This document shows, in pieces, positions 31,585-42,221 of a stretch of 64,000 nucleotides of DNA. Location: assembly GCA_947579605.1 (NCBI GenBank), contig OX388312.1, positions 26,931,313-26,995,312 on the forward strand. The letters run 5' to 3'. The stretch is from Athripsodes cinereus (taxonomy: Eukaryota > Arthropoda > Insecta > Trichoptera > Leptoceridae). The first letter of the stretch is position 1, and each line of letters begins with the position of its first letter. A program made the translations under genes and the position numbers. Under the pieces are notes generated by a model, which saw only the letters and a list, made by a program, of their open reading frames with translations, was not told where the DNA came from and searched no databases.

Positions 31585-34361
31585 CTATGGCACTTGGTTA
31601 AGATGGGTATTCCATCTTCTTGTTAATTGTGGTGTCTGACGGTCAAATGCGGCTCGCACTAGGGCATTATTATGTGTTGTTAATTTAGCCCTAGTGCTAT
31701 AAATTTTTTGCCTTAATGTGGCTACAAAGTCTTTTGTCCTTCCTTCTGCGAACATTTGTGTTGCGCTGCTGTATCGTCTGTATCCGAAAAGTATGCGGTA
31801 TGCGTCATTGTATTGTACTCTAAGTTTACTTAAAGTAGAAAGTCTGTAATTCGTCCATAGTTGACATGTGTACAAGTTTGTGCAGAAAGCGTTAAAGAGA
31901 ATTCTTTTTACATGTGCGCTACATTTGAAAAATTTCCTAGCAAGCATGTTCGATATAATACTAATACTACGTCTTTGTCTGTCTATGTCGTCATCGTCCG
32001 TTAGGTCACTGTTTATTATATGTCCTAAATATTTAACTTTATGCGTCCGTATCAGTGTGGTGCCATTAATTTTTACAGGTAACATACATTCGTCTAGTCC
32101 TACCGATTTAAACACTATCAATTCAGTCTTTTTTGCGTTGTACGTCATGTTGTGGTCTTGGGCATAAATTTCGCATATTTGAATCAGTTTTCTTAATCCT
32201 TTGATGGAAGGTGACAAAAGAACCATGTCGTCGGCATAGCATACATGGTTTGCTGGCACATCTCCAAGATGGCATCCACTTCTTGAATTGGAAAGCTGCT
32301 GACTAAGACCGTCCATGTACACACTGAACAATACTGGAGACATACATCCTCCCTGCCTCAGACCTGTTCTTAGGTACATTGGCTTTGACATCTCGTCGTT
32401 CCATTTTACTACATTTTTTTGCTGAGTGTGCCACAGGTTGAGTAGGTTTATTATGCTATTAGGAACCTCTCATGTTTTCAGTTTTTCCCACAGGAGCTTA
32501 TGTGACACCTTGTCAAATGCTTTGCTTAGATCTAAAAAGCACGCATATACTGTGGTTTTCTTCTTGCGGTATCTCTCTATCACCTGCTTGGCTGTATAGA
32601 TTGCATTGTCCGTTGATAAGTCTGCTTTGAATCCCATTTGATTATCGTTAGTAGAAAGTTTTTGTTTAATCTTTAAAAGTATAGTTTTTTCCAGTATTCG
32701 TGCAATGATAGTAGAGAGAGAGATCGGTCTGTAGTTGTTGGATGACGTCATATCGAGTTGTGCTGACTTTGGTATTGGTATAATGATGGTTTTGATCATA
32801 CTTTCAGGAAGATGGTTGTGTCGTATTATCATATTGAATAGTCTCGATAGTACTTTTTTGGGATATGCGCCGGCATATTTTATGTGTTCGATACTCAAAT
32901 TATCATGTCCTGGTGACTTACCCGATTTAATAGATTGTATCGCAGTTTCCACATCACTTTCTTCTATCACAACTTTTTGATTGTCACATGGAATCGGTAA
33001 ACATTGAATTGGTGTATCATTTCCTGAGATCTCGCAGAATATGTCCCTGAAAGAGTTTGCTATTACTTTCGCGTCGTTGCATCCATCTATTTGACCTGCA
33101 TTCGTTATTCGAGGCTTCAGCATATCATTACTCTTTTTCCAGAATTTTTTAAATTGCTTATTATTAGCATTCATGACTATATTATCAATTATATTCTGTT
33201 CAATATTTTGTTGAGATTGTTTCAAGGCCTTCTTAAATATTCTCCTGTAATATTTTCTTTCGTCTGCAACCCTTCCGTGTGCTGGTTTTCCTTCTTGTAT
33301 CCATTGTTGAAGAGCTTCTCTTGACTTTTGATAGTGTACTGCTACTAAGGTATTCCAACCATTCTTTTGATATTTGTATGTTAGTGCCCTTTGTCTTTCC
33401 CTATTGAATGCGGTAGTCGCTGCGTTTCTAATGGATTGCACAATGTCTTCATATAGGTTTCCAATTGCATTCCTATGTTTTTCTTCGTTGCAAATGTCTG
33501 TATTTGTATTGCATGGACTCAGTATGTATTGTGTTTTTGCAATTTTTTCTATTAGACCCTCAACTATGGCCTTATACTGATTGCATTGGTTTATATTTCC
33601 TCCACACCATCTTGCATAGTCTGTTGGCTTAGGATTAGCTACGATTGGGCACAATTTATTTATTTCAATTGTGCAAGAGATCGCGCGATGATCCTTCAAG
33701 TCATGTCGTAGTGAATTTGCATTTGGGTGATTTTATCCTTCAAGCTATCTGTAATGACGCAGTGGTCTAGCCATGATGTAGTGTTATGTGCATCGCTGAC
33801 ATATGTATAAGAATCCAATGGGAGTGTTTCTAAATCCGCACACTGATAATGATTACTTTGGCAGAAGGCCGTTAGTTCAGTTCCAAATATAGAAGATGGG
33901 TGGGCGTTGAAATCTCCCACTATAAGAGCTTCTGAGTTTGCATTATCGTTGATAATTGAATGTAGCATTGATAAGCAATTAGTGAATTCTATTAAATTGT
34001 CAGCATGACAAGTGGGCATGTATACAGTTAGTAAACACAACTCTCTGTTTTCTTCGGTTATCTTGATTCCAGAAATCCGACTATCATTGCATATTATAGG
34101 CATGCCCTTAATTGTGTTTCTCCAAAGTATAGCTGTGCCACCATATGGTCTGCCAATTAGTGGCCCTCTTGTTAAATCTACAGCTGATGTACCGGTTCCT
34201 TGAAAATCTTTATGTATTTTTGTTATCAAAGGAATCTCATTTTCTAAAAGCCAAGTTTCTTGTAGAAGCACTACATCATATGTATTACACAGCTCAGCTA
34301 TGAAATATATATTTCGTTTCATAGCCTTACAATTAATTGATATTATTCGTTTGCATTTATA
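31585..34361 (-). pseudogene. Endonuclease-reverse transcriptase polyprotein, disrupted
   Basis: It encodes the apurinic-type endonuclease (LLQETWLLE, GGTAILWRN, VGDFNAHPSS, SWLDHCVIT, then the DHRAI motif) and a reverse transcriptase (PIPKSAQLD, YRPISLS, MGFKADLST, ACFLDLSKAFDKV, GLRQGGCMSPVLF, catalytic YADD in CYADDMVLL), followed by a thumb and a C-terminal domain ending near 31585. Two lesions are visible. A one-base frameshift lies near 33698-33705, between the endonuclease and the DHRAI motif. An in-frame TGA lies near 32468, after FDKVSHKLLWEKLK. The downstream frame continues from that TGA without shift, so it is a simple nonsense change. All other motifs look intact. Inactive as it stands. 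Confidence 0.88.
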
Positions 34362-34499
34362 TTATATACATTTGTTTGGGATAATGATATTATGATTGAA
34401 TACAATGTGTATATACGTATCTATACCAAGGAAGATTAATTTGCACATATTTATGGATTCATAAAAATACTTAAATAAAAAAATATAAAAAGCAAATGT

Positions 34500-34650
34500 T
34501 TCCGTGGAGTTACCGGCAAATTTATTTCTTACTCTTTTTTGTAAGTTTTCAAATATCCTGTTAAAGGCAGATATCGAAAAATGTTGCGTTAAAGAAGTAA
34601 TTTAACATCTTAAATTCACTGATTAGGCGTGCCACCTCATCAAAATGTAT
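34500..34650 (+). repeat. R1 SINE-like repeat, 5' half
   Basis: TCCGTGGAGTTACCGGCAAA, TTTTTTGTAAGTTTTCAAAT, ATCCTGTTAAAGGCAG and TTTAACATCTTAAATTCACT, then GCGTGCCACCTCATCAAAAT. The 3' half is missing. No other feature was seen up to 35087. Confidence 0.7.
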
Positions 34651-35087
34651 TTTTATGTATTTTTTGCCACATAATGAACTAAAGTAAAAAAATAAAATAA
34701 ACTTTATTGTACAACTTAAATCTAAATGTAGAACAAATGACGGTATTATTGCCTATAGATGATTTCTAACAACCAACCAGTTGTATAAGTGAAATAGATA
34801 TTTACGTATAAATATGATGAAATGGGAAAGGTCGGAGAGGGGGGGGGGGATTGGTTGCCTGTATTTAAATTATAAAGAACTAGATATCCTACTTGTAGGA
34901 TATACCGTGCTGATGTTTATAGATTGATAAATTGGAACAATCTTAAATTTAATACTGTTCTTTTAAAATCACTTTAATACCAAAGGTTCTTAATATTGTA
35001 TAGAATCAAACCCCTTCTGTCTCTGAGACAAGCCTTCTTCTTACTACATTTCAATTAAAAAGTAACGTACATACAATCGAGGATAAT

Positions 35088-35200
35088 TATTTATTTATTT
35101 ATTTATTCATTCTTTATTGTACATTGATAAAAAACAATTACATAAAAGGTATACATTCAAATTAAATACAATCAATATATTCTTAGGAATTAGTGAATTT
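35088..35200 (-). repeat. R2 dispersed repeat, 3' part
   Basis: Reverse of the R2 end: TTTATTTATTTATTTATTCA, TTCTTTATTGTACATTGATA, CATAAAAGGTATACATTCAA and ATTAAATACAATCAATATAT. In sense orientation it ends AATGTACAATAAAGAATGAA plus an AAAT-type tail. Confidence 0.65.
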
Positions 35201-36014
35201 CTCTTTTAAATATTCAAGAGTAAGTTCTCAAGGTGAAGATATTCCAAATAGTTAATACATGAAAAACTAAATAATGTTTAAACTTTTACTTACAAAAAAA
35301 TAAAATTTTCTATTTGGATATGTTCAAAAAAGGCTGTCAGAATCAGTCGCCGATAAAATGATTTCAATTTTGAAAATTTCTTTCGAACTCCAAACAAACT
35401 TTTATTGGTGTAAAAAAAGTTTCTAAATTACAATATTTCTTTTAACATATGAATTCTAGAGACCCCTAGGTTCTAACAAGTGAAAGGTAATTACGAACGA
35501 AAGTTCCAATTTACCGAACACTTTATCAAGTTTTTATCGAATTGAATTCGGGGTACTACAGTATAGTAATCTAGTTCAACCTATTCGAGTAATTTTTCAT
35601 ATATGAAACTAAATTAAAAAACTTCGTTTTTATTTCGATTATTGAGTTTATTATAATCTAAGCAAAATCATAAAAGCTTCGTGTTACCTTTCAAATAAGT
35701 AAAAGCTTCGTTATTTTGTTATTACAAATTTTTAAACTTTTTTCTTGTATTTAATCTCCATACTTTCATTTTATTGATTTATTAATAATGGGTATTTTCT
35801 TCTTACTTTATGTATATTTAAAAACATATATTAAGAAGGTAGTTTGGAACTAAAAGTGTACAAACCAAATTTTGTTTTTTATCCAACTGTGCATAAATAT
35901 TTTTCGTGTTGAATTCCCTAAAACAATATTTTCAAAAACAGTAAAATTTTTGAAATTGTGAGAAATATAATGGAGAAATCAATGTTATTATAGAAATCAG
36001 TCAAAATCTTATTG
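35201..36014. other. No gene seen
   Basis: AT-rich sequence without a supported feature. Confidence 0.5.
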
Positions 36015-36202
36015 ATAATTTTTTAAATGAAACACGATATATAGTTATTCCACTATTGACTTTATTTATTTTTGCGAGCCGGCTTTCAAGAACTTCCGCT
36101 CTCATCGTCAGGCGAGCCGGCTTGTCTTGAAAGCCGGCTCGCAAAAATAAATAATGTCAATAGTGGAATAACTATATATCGTGTTTCATTTTAAAAATTA
36201 TT
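36015..36202. mobile_element. Inverted pair of Penelope-like element ends
   Basis: Arms of about 77 bp (36015-36091 and 36125-36202), nearly perfect inverted complements, are separated by 33 bp. Each arm carries the same end: a GAAAGCCGGCTCGC motif, AAAAATAAATAA, GTCAATAGTGGAATAACTAT and ATATCGTGTTTCATT. The minus-strand copy continues into a full hammerhead motif; the plus-strand copy stops before it. A related end occurs at 44.2 kb. The Penelope-like assignment rests on the known association of minimal hammerheads with these elements. No PLE protein is present. Confidence 0.6.
36071..36117 (-). ncRNA. Hammerhead-ribozyme-like motif
   Basis: On the minus strand: CTGACGA (fits CUGANGA), a 6-bp stem II GAGAGC/GTTCTT closed by a GGAA (GNRA) loop, GAA, a tiny stem III AGC-CG-GCT with the canonical A15.1-U16.1 pair, C at the cleavage position, then GC pairing back to GC of stem I. 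Stem I is weak (2 bp, then a mismatch). This matches the minimal type I layout seen in Penelope-like elements. Activity is unproven. Confidence 0.6.
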
Positions 36203-38077
36203 AATATGAATTTCCACCGAGAACCGTCGGTCGATAAATTAAACTTTATAAAATCATATTGGTTTTAAGCCTCTAAGTACTGACATTTTACCACAAATAT
36301 TAACCATTGATTAATATTTGCCTACTGAGCAAGCAAGCAGACATTTAACCTTCGCCTTACTGAAATCAAAAACCTACGCGCGCTCCTAACATGTGTAGTG
36401 ACTACACATTTTCAAATAAGCGGTTTAAGGTAGAAAAAATAGGAATAATCATAGCCAAACCATTCGGACAGTTATAAGTATAGTATTGTATATGTGTATT
36501 GTATAGGAAATCCTAAAAAATATATAAAATATTGCTGAAAACGTGAAAAAATAACATTATCTAGCGCTCATGAACCTAGCGGGAAGACAACTCATTATGA
36601 ATAGCGAAGGCCAACTGACGGCTGACCGCACGCATAGCGACGCATTGTGCAATCGGCATTCATCGGCAATCATCGGCCGATGGTCCGACACATTTGCGTA
36701 AACTGCAGTGGTTGCAAACTATTTAATATGTTATTTAATTAATTTATTTATTGTTACACAATTATAAAGACAATCAATGCATAGAAAATGGATTATCCAA
36801 CTTGTTCTAGGATTTAGCTAAGACAAAATATATGTATGTACACATATCAAGATTATAATCAAAGTAAATAAAAAATTAAAGTATAACCAGCACATATAAT
36901 AGTCCATACAACAGTTCAAAAAAAAGAACAGGCAACTTACAAACTTACAGATAAAAATATGATTTACAGAAAATAGATAAAATTAAAAATCATTTAAACC
37001 GTAAAATTTATAAGCAGTAATAGATACAATAAGATGAATAATTTTATAACTTAGTTCCAAATGTCTCTCGAAGAATCCGCACTTTTATTAACTCTTAAAT
37101 AATTTTTTTATTTCACAATTAATGATTCTGGATATAATTTAACTCAAAAATTAGATTTACCGGTAAATTTATATATTAAAATTCTAAAATCTATTATAAT
37201 ATTAAATACATGGAATATTGTAAAAAAAATTTGAACGCAGATATTTCAGGCACGATGCTGGTATTTTGAACCTGCGTTTTGAGCCTAATACTTTGATATC
37301 CTGTTATCTGGATTGGTGAATTTTTCGCGGCATTAGACTGTTAAGTTTTTGTATGATCATGACTGATACTGATAATATGGAGACTTATCTGGTTGTATAA
37401 TACTGAGAAGTGTGGATGGCCATTCAGCCGCCGCGTAAAAAATAATATTATTACGTTTATGTTTATTTTAATTGTAGATAATAATATTTATTTGAAATGT
37501 TTATATAATAATATTTATAAATAAATCGCTAATAAATCCATAAATGAAGTGCCCTCGTGAAGAAATTAACTGAAAAGTAACGTTATATGATATACACCTT
37601 TCCCTCTTTAGAAATGTAAAATGAATACCTACCTAGTTATAATTATTGAAATTATTATGGAACGGAAATAATAAATCACTTTGAAACCTCTGGATTTAAG
37701 TCAACTTCGGAAGTAAAATAATAGATCTCTAATGAGAAAACACGACCGAGTGCTATTTCGCATAGTCATTCCTCAGCACAGTTCGCGAGAGCGAGACGTA
37801 AATAGTATTCACTATCTAACGACAACAGCCGAGTACGAGCAGTCGAAGACACTTGAGATACAGTTAATATATCGCGCATTTGATTGTATTAGTAAGATAT
37901 TTTGTTTGTATTTGTAATTTTATTTCCATTCTCCAAAAAATGGCTTTGAAATAGTCAATAAGTTCCAATTATTGTTAATATAATTTTTTAATTCGATGCG
38001 TAAATATATAACTGAGGATTACCTAAAATCTTGACCTTCTATTTATTGTATTTATTGAAATATTAATTATAAACAGA
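36203..38077. other. No gene seen; GC-richer blocks
   Basis: Mostly AT-rich. A block at 36598-36715 is GC-richer and repeats ATCGGC several times (ATCGGCCGAT at about 36677). A second block at 37732-37860 (CAGTTCGCGAGAGCGAGACG) looks like a promoter or an LTR R region but has no partner. ATGTGTA...TACACAT small palindromes occur at about 36389-36407 and 38080-38100. Confidence 0.35.
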
Positions 38078-38098
38078 AGCATGTGTACTGGCTACACA

Positions 38099-38447
38099 TT
38101 TTAGGACGGCGAGAGTTAAGTACCTCGGTGTGGAAATATCTAGCAATGTCGATTTATGTAATGAAGTGAGGGAGGGGCCAATAAAGCCTCAGTCGCAGCT
38201 GGATGTATAAAGAGCGCCATATGGAGGAACAAATACATCCTTGTAGAGAGTAAAGGCCGAATATACATAAAACCTGCATTAGGTCAATAATAACTTACGG
38301 TGCCGAAACAAAAGTAGATACCAGCTGGCTCACATTCACGAGGAAGACCACCAAAAAGATGGGAGGATAGTTGGCTTTCAGAGTCACAAGAGGGAGCAAC
38401 TTCTGAAGCAACAGATCAATGATCTACTACAAGAGGAAGAAGAAGAA
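38099..38447 (+). pseudogene. LINE RT fragment with GAA tail
   Basis: Broken frames read RVKYLGVEISSNVDLCNEV, then ASVAAGCIKSAIWRNKYIL, SKGRIY, a TYGAET-like segment and SRGRPPKRWEDSW. This is the thumb region and C-terminus of a non-LTR reverse transcriptase, ending at a GAAGAAGAAGAA tail (38434-38447). Several frameshifts. The next element (38448) starts inside or directly after the tail. Confidence 0.65.
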
Positions 38448-38706
38448 CACTGAGAAAAAAACTAAAGATATTTCACAACGAATCATTGGTACGTACTATC
38501 AGATTAGGACCAGAGATCGTACAAACGATTCATTAGTACGAATCTATAATATTGACTCTTCGCAAACAAGTTGTTGGTAAATTTACCAATGATTTGTTTG
38601 CGAAGAGTTAATATTATAGATTTATACCAATGAATCGTTTGTACGATCTCTGGTCCTAATCTGATAGTACCGTACCAATGATTCGTTTTGAGTATTTTTC
38701 TCAGTG
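38448..38706. mobile_element. Near-perfect 259-bp palindromic element
   Basis: It starts CACTGAGAAAAA and ends with the complement. Arms of about 125 bp match with few differences (ACGAATCATTGGTAC, CAGATTAGGACCAGAGATCG and CTCTTCGCAAACAA recur inverted) around a tiny centre (near 38577, GGTAAATTTACC). No coding. It is a foldback-type MITE of unknown superfamily. It sits immediately after a GAA tail. Confidence 0.75.
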
Positions 38707-39239
38707 AAGATTTGTCAATTTTCAATACCAGACCACCTAGAACATTCACATAGAACAGTGTGTAATTAATTCATATTTTTATAAAGATAAAGATTTTCTA
38801 AATTTAAGAAAATTCATGAAAGTATATTTCTCAAGTTAAAGAAAATCGAGTCAAATCCATTAAAAATTTTCATCATCACCTTGGGCACTGAATAGATTTT
38901 AAATTTAATATTTATTTTCCAGCGATTTCATCCCACAACTCCACAGGGAGCTAGTAAATAATGTTATACTTAAAAACATGTTTTCATTTTCTAACTTGTT
39001 TTAAAAATTCTCGTAACAATTTTACAATGAAGGAAAGTTTTCCAATAAAGAATTTATGTTTGATATTTAGTGTCCACATCAACTACCCTACTACATACCT
39101 CGTCTTAGCTTTGTAATAAAACCTCCATTGTGAACGATACAGCGCGTTAGGAAATTCAATATAAGCAATGTTACAATGTCAATAAGAAAAAGGTACAAAA
39201 CTACATATTATCGGAGAAAATTATAGCGATATATTTATC
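38707..39239. other. No gene seen
   Basis: AT-rich sequence without a supported feature. Confidence 0.5.
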
Positions 39240-39490
39240 CCGTGGAGCACCCGGTAAAGAATTGGTCTCCCACTCTTCTGCGTAAGTTTTCGAGTGTCCT
39301 GTAAAAGGCAGGTGTTCGAAAAAATTAAGAAATTTGACATCTTAAATTCAGCGATGTGGCTTGCCACCCATCCTGAATGTCTTGATTTTATATTGGCACG
39401 AAGAGGACAGCTTGTATGTTTCTTACATGCAGCTGATCTGCTGGCTATCCTACTTGTGGGATATGCCGTGATGGTATAGTAAAGTATAGT
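39240..39490 (+). repeat. R1 SINE-like repeat, full-length reference copy
   Basis: About 250 bp. Head: CCCGTGGAGCACCCGGTAAA, GTCTCCCACTCTTCTGCGTA and AGTTTTCGAGTGTCCTGTAA. Middle: GCAGGTGTTCGAAAAAATTA, TTGACATCTTAAATTCAGCG and GCCACCCATCCTGAATGTCT. End: GGCACGAAGAGGACAGCTTG, ATCTGCTGGCTATCCTACTT and GTGGGATATGCCGTGATGG. The tail is TATAGTAAAG units. No convincing Pol III A/B boxes, so the source RNA is unknown. The 3' end is shared with family A LINE. Confidence 0.85.
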
Positions 39491-39519
39491 ATAAATTATA
39501 GCAAATAAGTAAGATATAC

Positions 39520-39712
39520 CTATTTTTTTTTTTTTTAAAGATATATCTGGGTTTTTTTATAAACCCAAATACAACCTTATACACCTTTCACAGTAAGCTA
39601 CTAAAAGCTTGTGTCGTGAAAGGGGAGTTTGCCGGCACCTGGTATCGAACCATGGACCCCTTATTCACGAGGCCGAGACTCTACCTCCAGGCTACCGATG
39701 AACTTTTATTTG
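39520..39712 (-). repeat. S2 tRNA-derived SINE
   Basis: On the minus strand: GTTCATCGGTAGCCTGGAGG TAGAG (A box), then GGTTCGATACCAGG (B box), then GGCAAACTCCCCTTTCACGA, TTGGGTTTATAAAAAAACCC and an A-rich tail (T-run at 39522-39536 on plus). A sister copy is at 60330-60505. It differs from S1 throughout. Confidence 0.8.
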
Positions 39713-39724
39713 AGTTATCTAAAG

Positions 39725-39955
39725 CGTTATGGCGTCTTCCAGAAATAGGGTAGTCAACTAACTGACAACGAGTCTAGGTCGTCTTTGCAGTTCGAATAAA
39801 AATAAGAAATTTAAAATTGGTAGAATACCTCACCACTGTATTAAAAATATTTAATATCTAAATGTTTTGAGAATAAGTGATTTAAACAGAATATTTTCAA
39901 ACTTATAGAAAAGAGTGGGAGATCTATTCTTTGCTGGAGACGTGATTATAAATTT
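39725..39955 (-). repeat. R1 SINE-like repeat, degenerate full copy
   Basis: Reverse R1 with strong divergence: ATAGGGTAGTCAACTAACTG, CTAGGTCGTCTTTGCAGTTC, TTTCAAACTTATAGAAAAGA and GTGGGAGATCTATTCTTTGC. Probably an old copy. Confidence 0.55.
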
Positions 39956-40497
39956 TACTAGCCTGCGTTACAGTGAATCTTCACCTACGCTCGACAGATA
40001 TGTACAAACAAAAGTAAAACTAAAATAGACAAAATAATCTCATTTTTTAGCACCTATACTATCTACAAGCATATTCAATCCAAACCCGAGCATTGAAGGA
40101 GTCCCACTGTGAAATCAGCTTGCTTCAGTCTTTAAATCTTCTACTGTACTGTGTTTGTAATTTTATAACACTTCTCTAATAATTTTCTGTTACCCTCTTC
40201 TATCATACATATTTCTATCAAGAACACAAAGAGTGACCAAAACTCTGTACACGTTTTGTAATCTTATCGCGTGTTCCCTGATATTCATAGTCTCAAGTGA
40301 CAAGTCCTCAAGTATTCTTTTATGAAAAAGTTCATTTCTATTTAAACATAATATACTGATAGTCGATAGAATAGCACTACACCTTTTTACGGCTACTACT
40401 CTTACAAGCTTGTAACGATGACTTTGAAGAGATATGCAACATTGTATTTTTTTTGTATTTTAATTTTTGACCCAAAACTTTAAAATTTCCTATAGGG

Positions 40498-40807
40498 CAG
40501 TGGTACCTGACCTGCACAGCAGAGTGGTCAACGTTAGATCATTTTACGACGGCCCGGTGAGAGAGCGACTTGATTGTTTACAATAAAAAGTAAGCATAAG
40601 GAGCTTCTTTTAGATCTCAGACTCCCAGATTGATATTTTCCCTCGCATTCAAAATATTTACACGTCTCCCCCTCCACTGTCGCCAGTTTTTTTGAAAAGG
40701 TGAAGGAATTTGATAATTTAAACTAGTTTTGATTGATTTTAAGTAATTATCGGAAAGGAGGGCTTACCTTCATGTTCTTTTTACAGTCAGGGGGTTCGGG
40801 ACCATTG
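40498..40807. mobile_element. Decayed hAT-like element
   Basis: The left end CAGTGGTACCTGACCTG and the reverse of the right end CAATGGTCCCGAACCCCCTG are imperfect inverted repeats of the CAGTGGTNCCCAACC type common at hAT termini. The interior GACGGCCCGGTGAGAGAGCG also fits. The flanking 8-mers (CTATAGGG and CGTTAAGG) do not match, so no target duplication is visible. Confidence 0.4.
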
Positions 40808-41269
40808 CGTTAAGGAACACAAAATAGATCATGCCTCCTTCACTGTGCGAATTTTTCATAGATCTTTACTGGCGATGTGACATTGAAGTGAACTGGCTGT
40901 GAAATTTACAGATAAATCCATAATACGGTTAGAATGGCATTAAAAAAACTGACGTAAATTTGAATAACCAGTCAAATACGATACCACCATTCAAAACGTA
41001 TATTTCCAATTTTAATCTAAAATATAAAAGAGAAAATGTTATATTACGATGTGATACATAAATATTATTTTTATTCTTGTAGGAATGTTTATGTAAAGCA
41101 ATATAAAATTCTTTCATCCTATATCATGCTTGCTCAGTAGCGCAAGGATGTTTGATTTCAATATTGAAAAATGTTTGTATAAAATTATATTATATTAAGT
41201 TTGAATATATCCGATATTGTATTACATACATAATTCTGTTTATCGGAGAGATACAATACTATGTCCAGT

Positions 41270-41385
41270 TTTAGCCAAAAGACCAAAATTAATATCAACC
41301 TTTGGGTTAGTTAGAAGCAATCGCGCCTCTACGATAAACTTGCCCTCTATACCTATATACATTGTATGATTTTATTTGATTTACA
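41270..41385 (+). repeat. R2 dispersed repeat, diverged
   Basis: ACCTTTGGGTTAGTTAGAAG, CAATCGCGCCTCTACGATAA and ACTTGCCCTCTATACC match the R2 head in sense orientation. The 3' end is eroded. Confidence 0.55.
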
Positions 41386-41415
41386 TGTGTTGTGTAAATT
41401 TTCTTGCTTATTTTT

Positions 41416-41652
41416 TAACATGCATAGACAATTCACACAGATCGAGCTAGTCCCAAATCAATATATGAATCTTGTATTATGGGTACTAACGTGACGACAC
41501 ATATATACAATGCACTTTACACATATACATGTAATGCCCAGACCTAGGACAATTTGAAAAAGATCATTCTTCATTTTGCCCTGACCGGGTATCGAACCCG
41601 GGACCCCGTGACTAAAAGGCAAGAGCATTACCTCTGCGCTGCACCGGTCGTT
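41416..41652 (-). repeat. S1 tRNA-derived SINE, full copy
   Basis: The minus-strand head is CGACCGGTGCAGCGCAGAGG TAATG, and the B box reads GGGTTCGATACCCGG. The body continues as in 42222-42461 and ends at GTGAATTGTCTATGCATG. A R2 repeat with AAAT-type tail abuts its head. Confidence 0.8.
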
Positions 41653-41805
41653 TTTTTTTATTTATTCATTCTTTACTGTGCATTGATTACTTACAATCTC
41701 ATTGAAGGCATATATTCAAATTAAATACAATTAATATACAGAGGGCAAGTTTATCACAAAGGCGCGATCTCTATCAACTAACCCAAAACTTTTCCAACTT
41801 AACCC
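41653..41805 (-). repeat. R2 dispersed repeat
   Basis: TTTTTTTTATTTATTCATTC, TTTACTGTGCATTGATTACT, CATATATTCAAATTAAATAC, AGAGGGCAAGTTTATCACAA and AGGCGCGATCTCTATCAACT. The most complete R2 copy in the window. It has an A-rich tail and no Pol III boxes, and could be a LINE 3' UTR. Confidence 0.7.
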
Positions 41806-41877
41806 AAATATAAAGTAAAGAATAAAAAATACTCCGCTTTATACACTCCGCACATTCACCTATCTTAAAAATAATAT

Positions 41878-41930
41878 TATACCATCACAAGGGTTGGCCA
41901 ACGGAACAGCTGAATGTAATAAACAAAGGG
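41878..41930 (-). repeat. R1 SINE-like repeat, terminal fragment
   Basis: TACCATCACAAGGGTTGGCC then AACGGAACAGCTGAATGTAA recalls the R1 3' end in reverse with the hairpin deleted. No feature was identified between 41931 and 42221. Confidence 0.45.
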
Positions 41931-42221
41931 CAAATAAAAGGAATCTAATTTTTTTAAAGCAATTTAACATGATATCGTTTCGATTGATAGCACGAGTTAT
42001 ACTTAAAGGATCCTCCACACATCCGTATATCTCAGGAGTTAAGGACTCCTATTTATCCGAACTTCCAAACAAAAAAAAATGTCCTAACAAACGAGCCACA
42101 GTGTGCACCTTGAATGGCCGGCCGAACAAATGCACCTCGTAGGAATCTCTTAAGCGACTGTAAACTTTCAATATCTTTTTAAGGAAGACAAAAACCAATA
42201 CATATACTTTAATACTTTGTC

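Larger units (their letters stand above)
31396..34361 (-). mobile_element. 5'-truncated LINE (endonuclease + RT) with poly(A) tail
   Basis: Minus-strand non-LTR element. It runs from about 34361 (truncated at the first residues of the endonuclease, IISINCKAMKRN) to a 52-nt poly(A) at 31396-31447 (T on the plus strand). An ORF1 is absent. The 8-mer CATTTATA at 34354-34361 and 31372-31379 could be a target duplication, but it is short and lies in AT-rich DNA. There is no RNase H. CR1/L2- or jockey-like affinity is a guess. Confidence 0.85.

Noticed and set aside
37732..37917. A 61-codon plus frame in a GC-richer block
   Set aside because: No motif and no start or splice support. The block is more plausibly regulatory or LTR-like, which is itself unproven.
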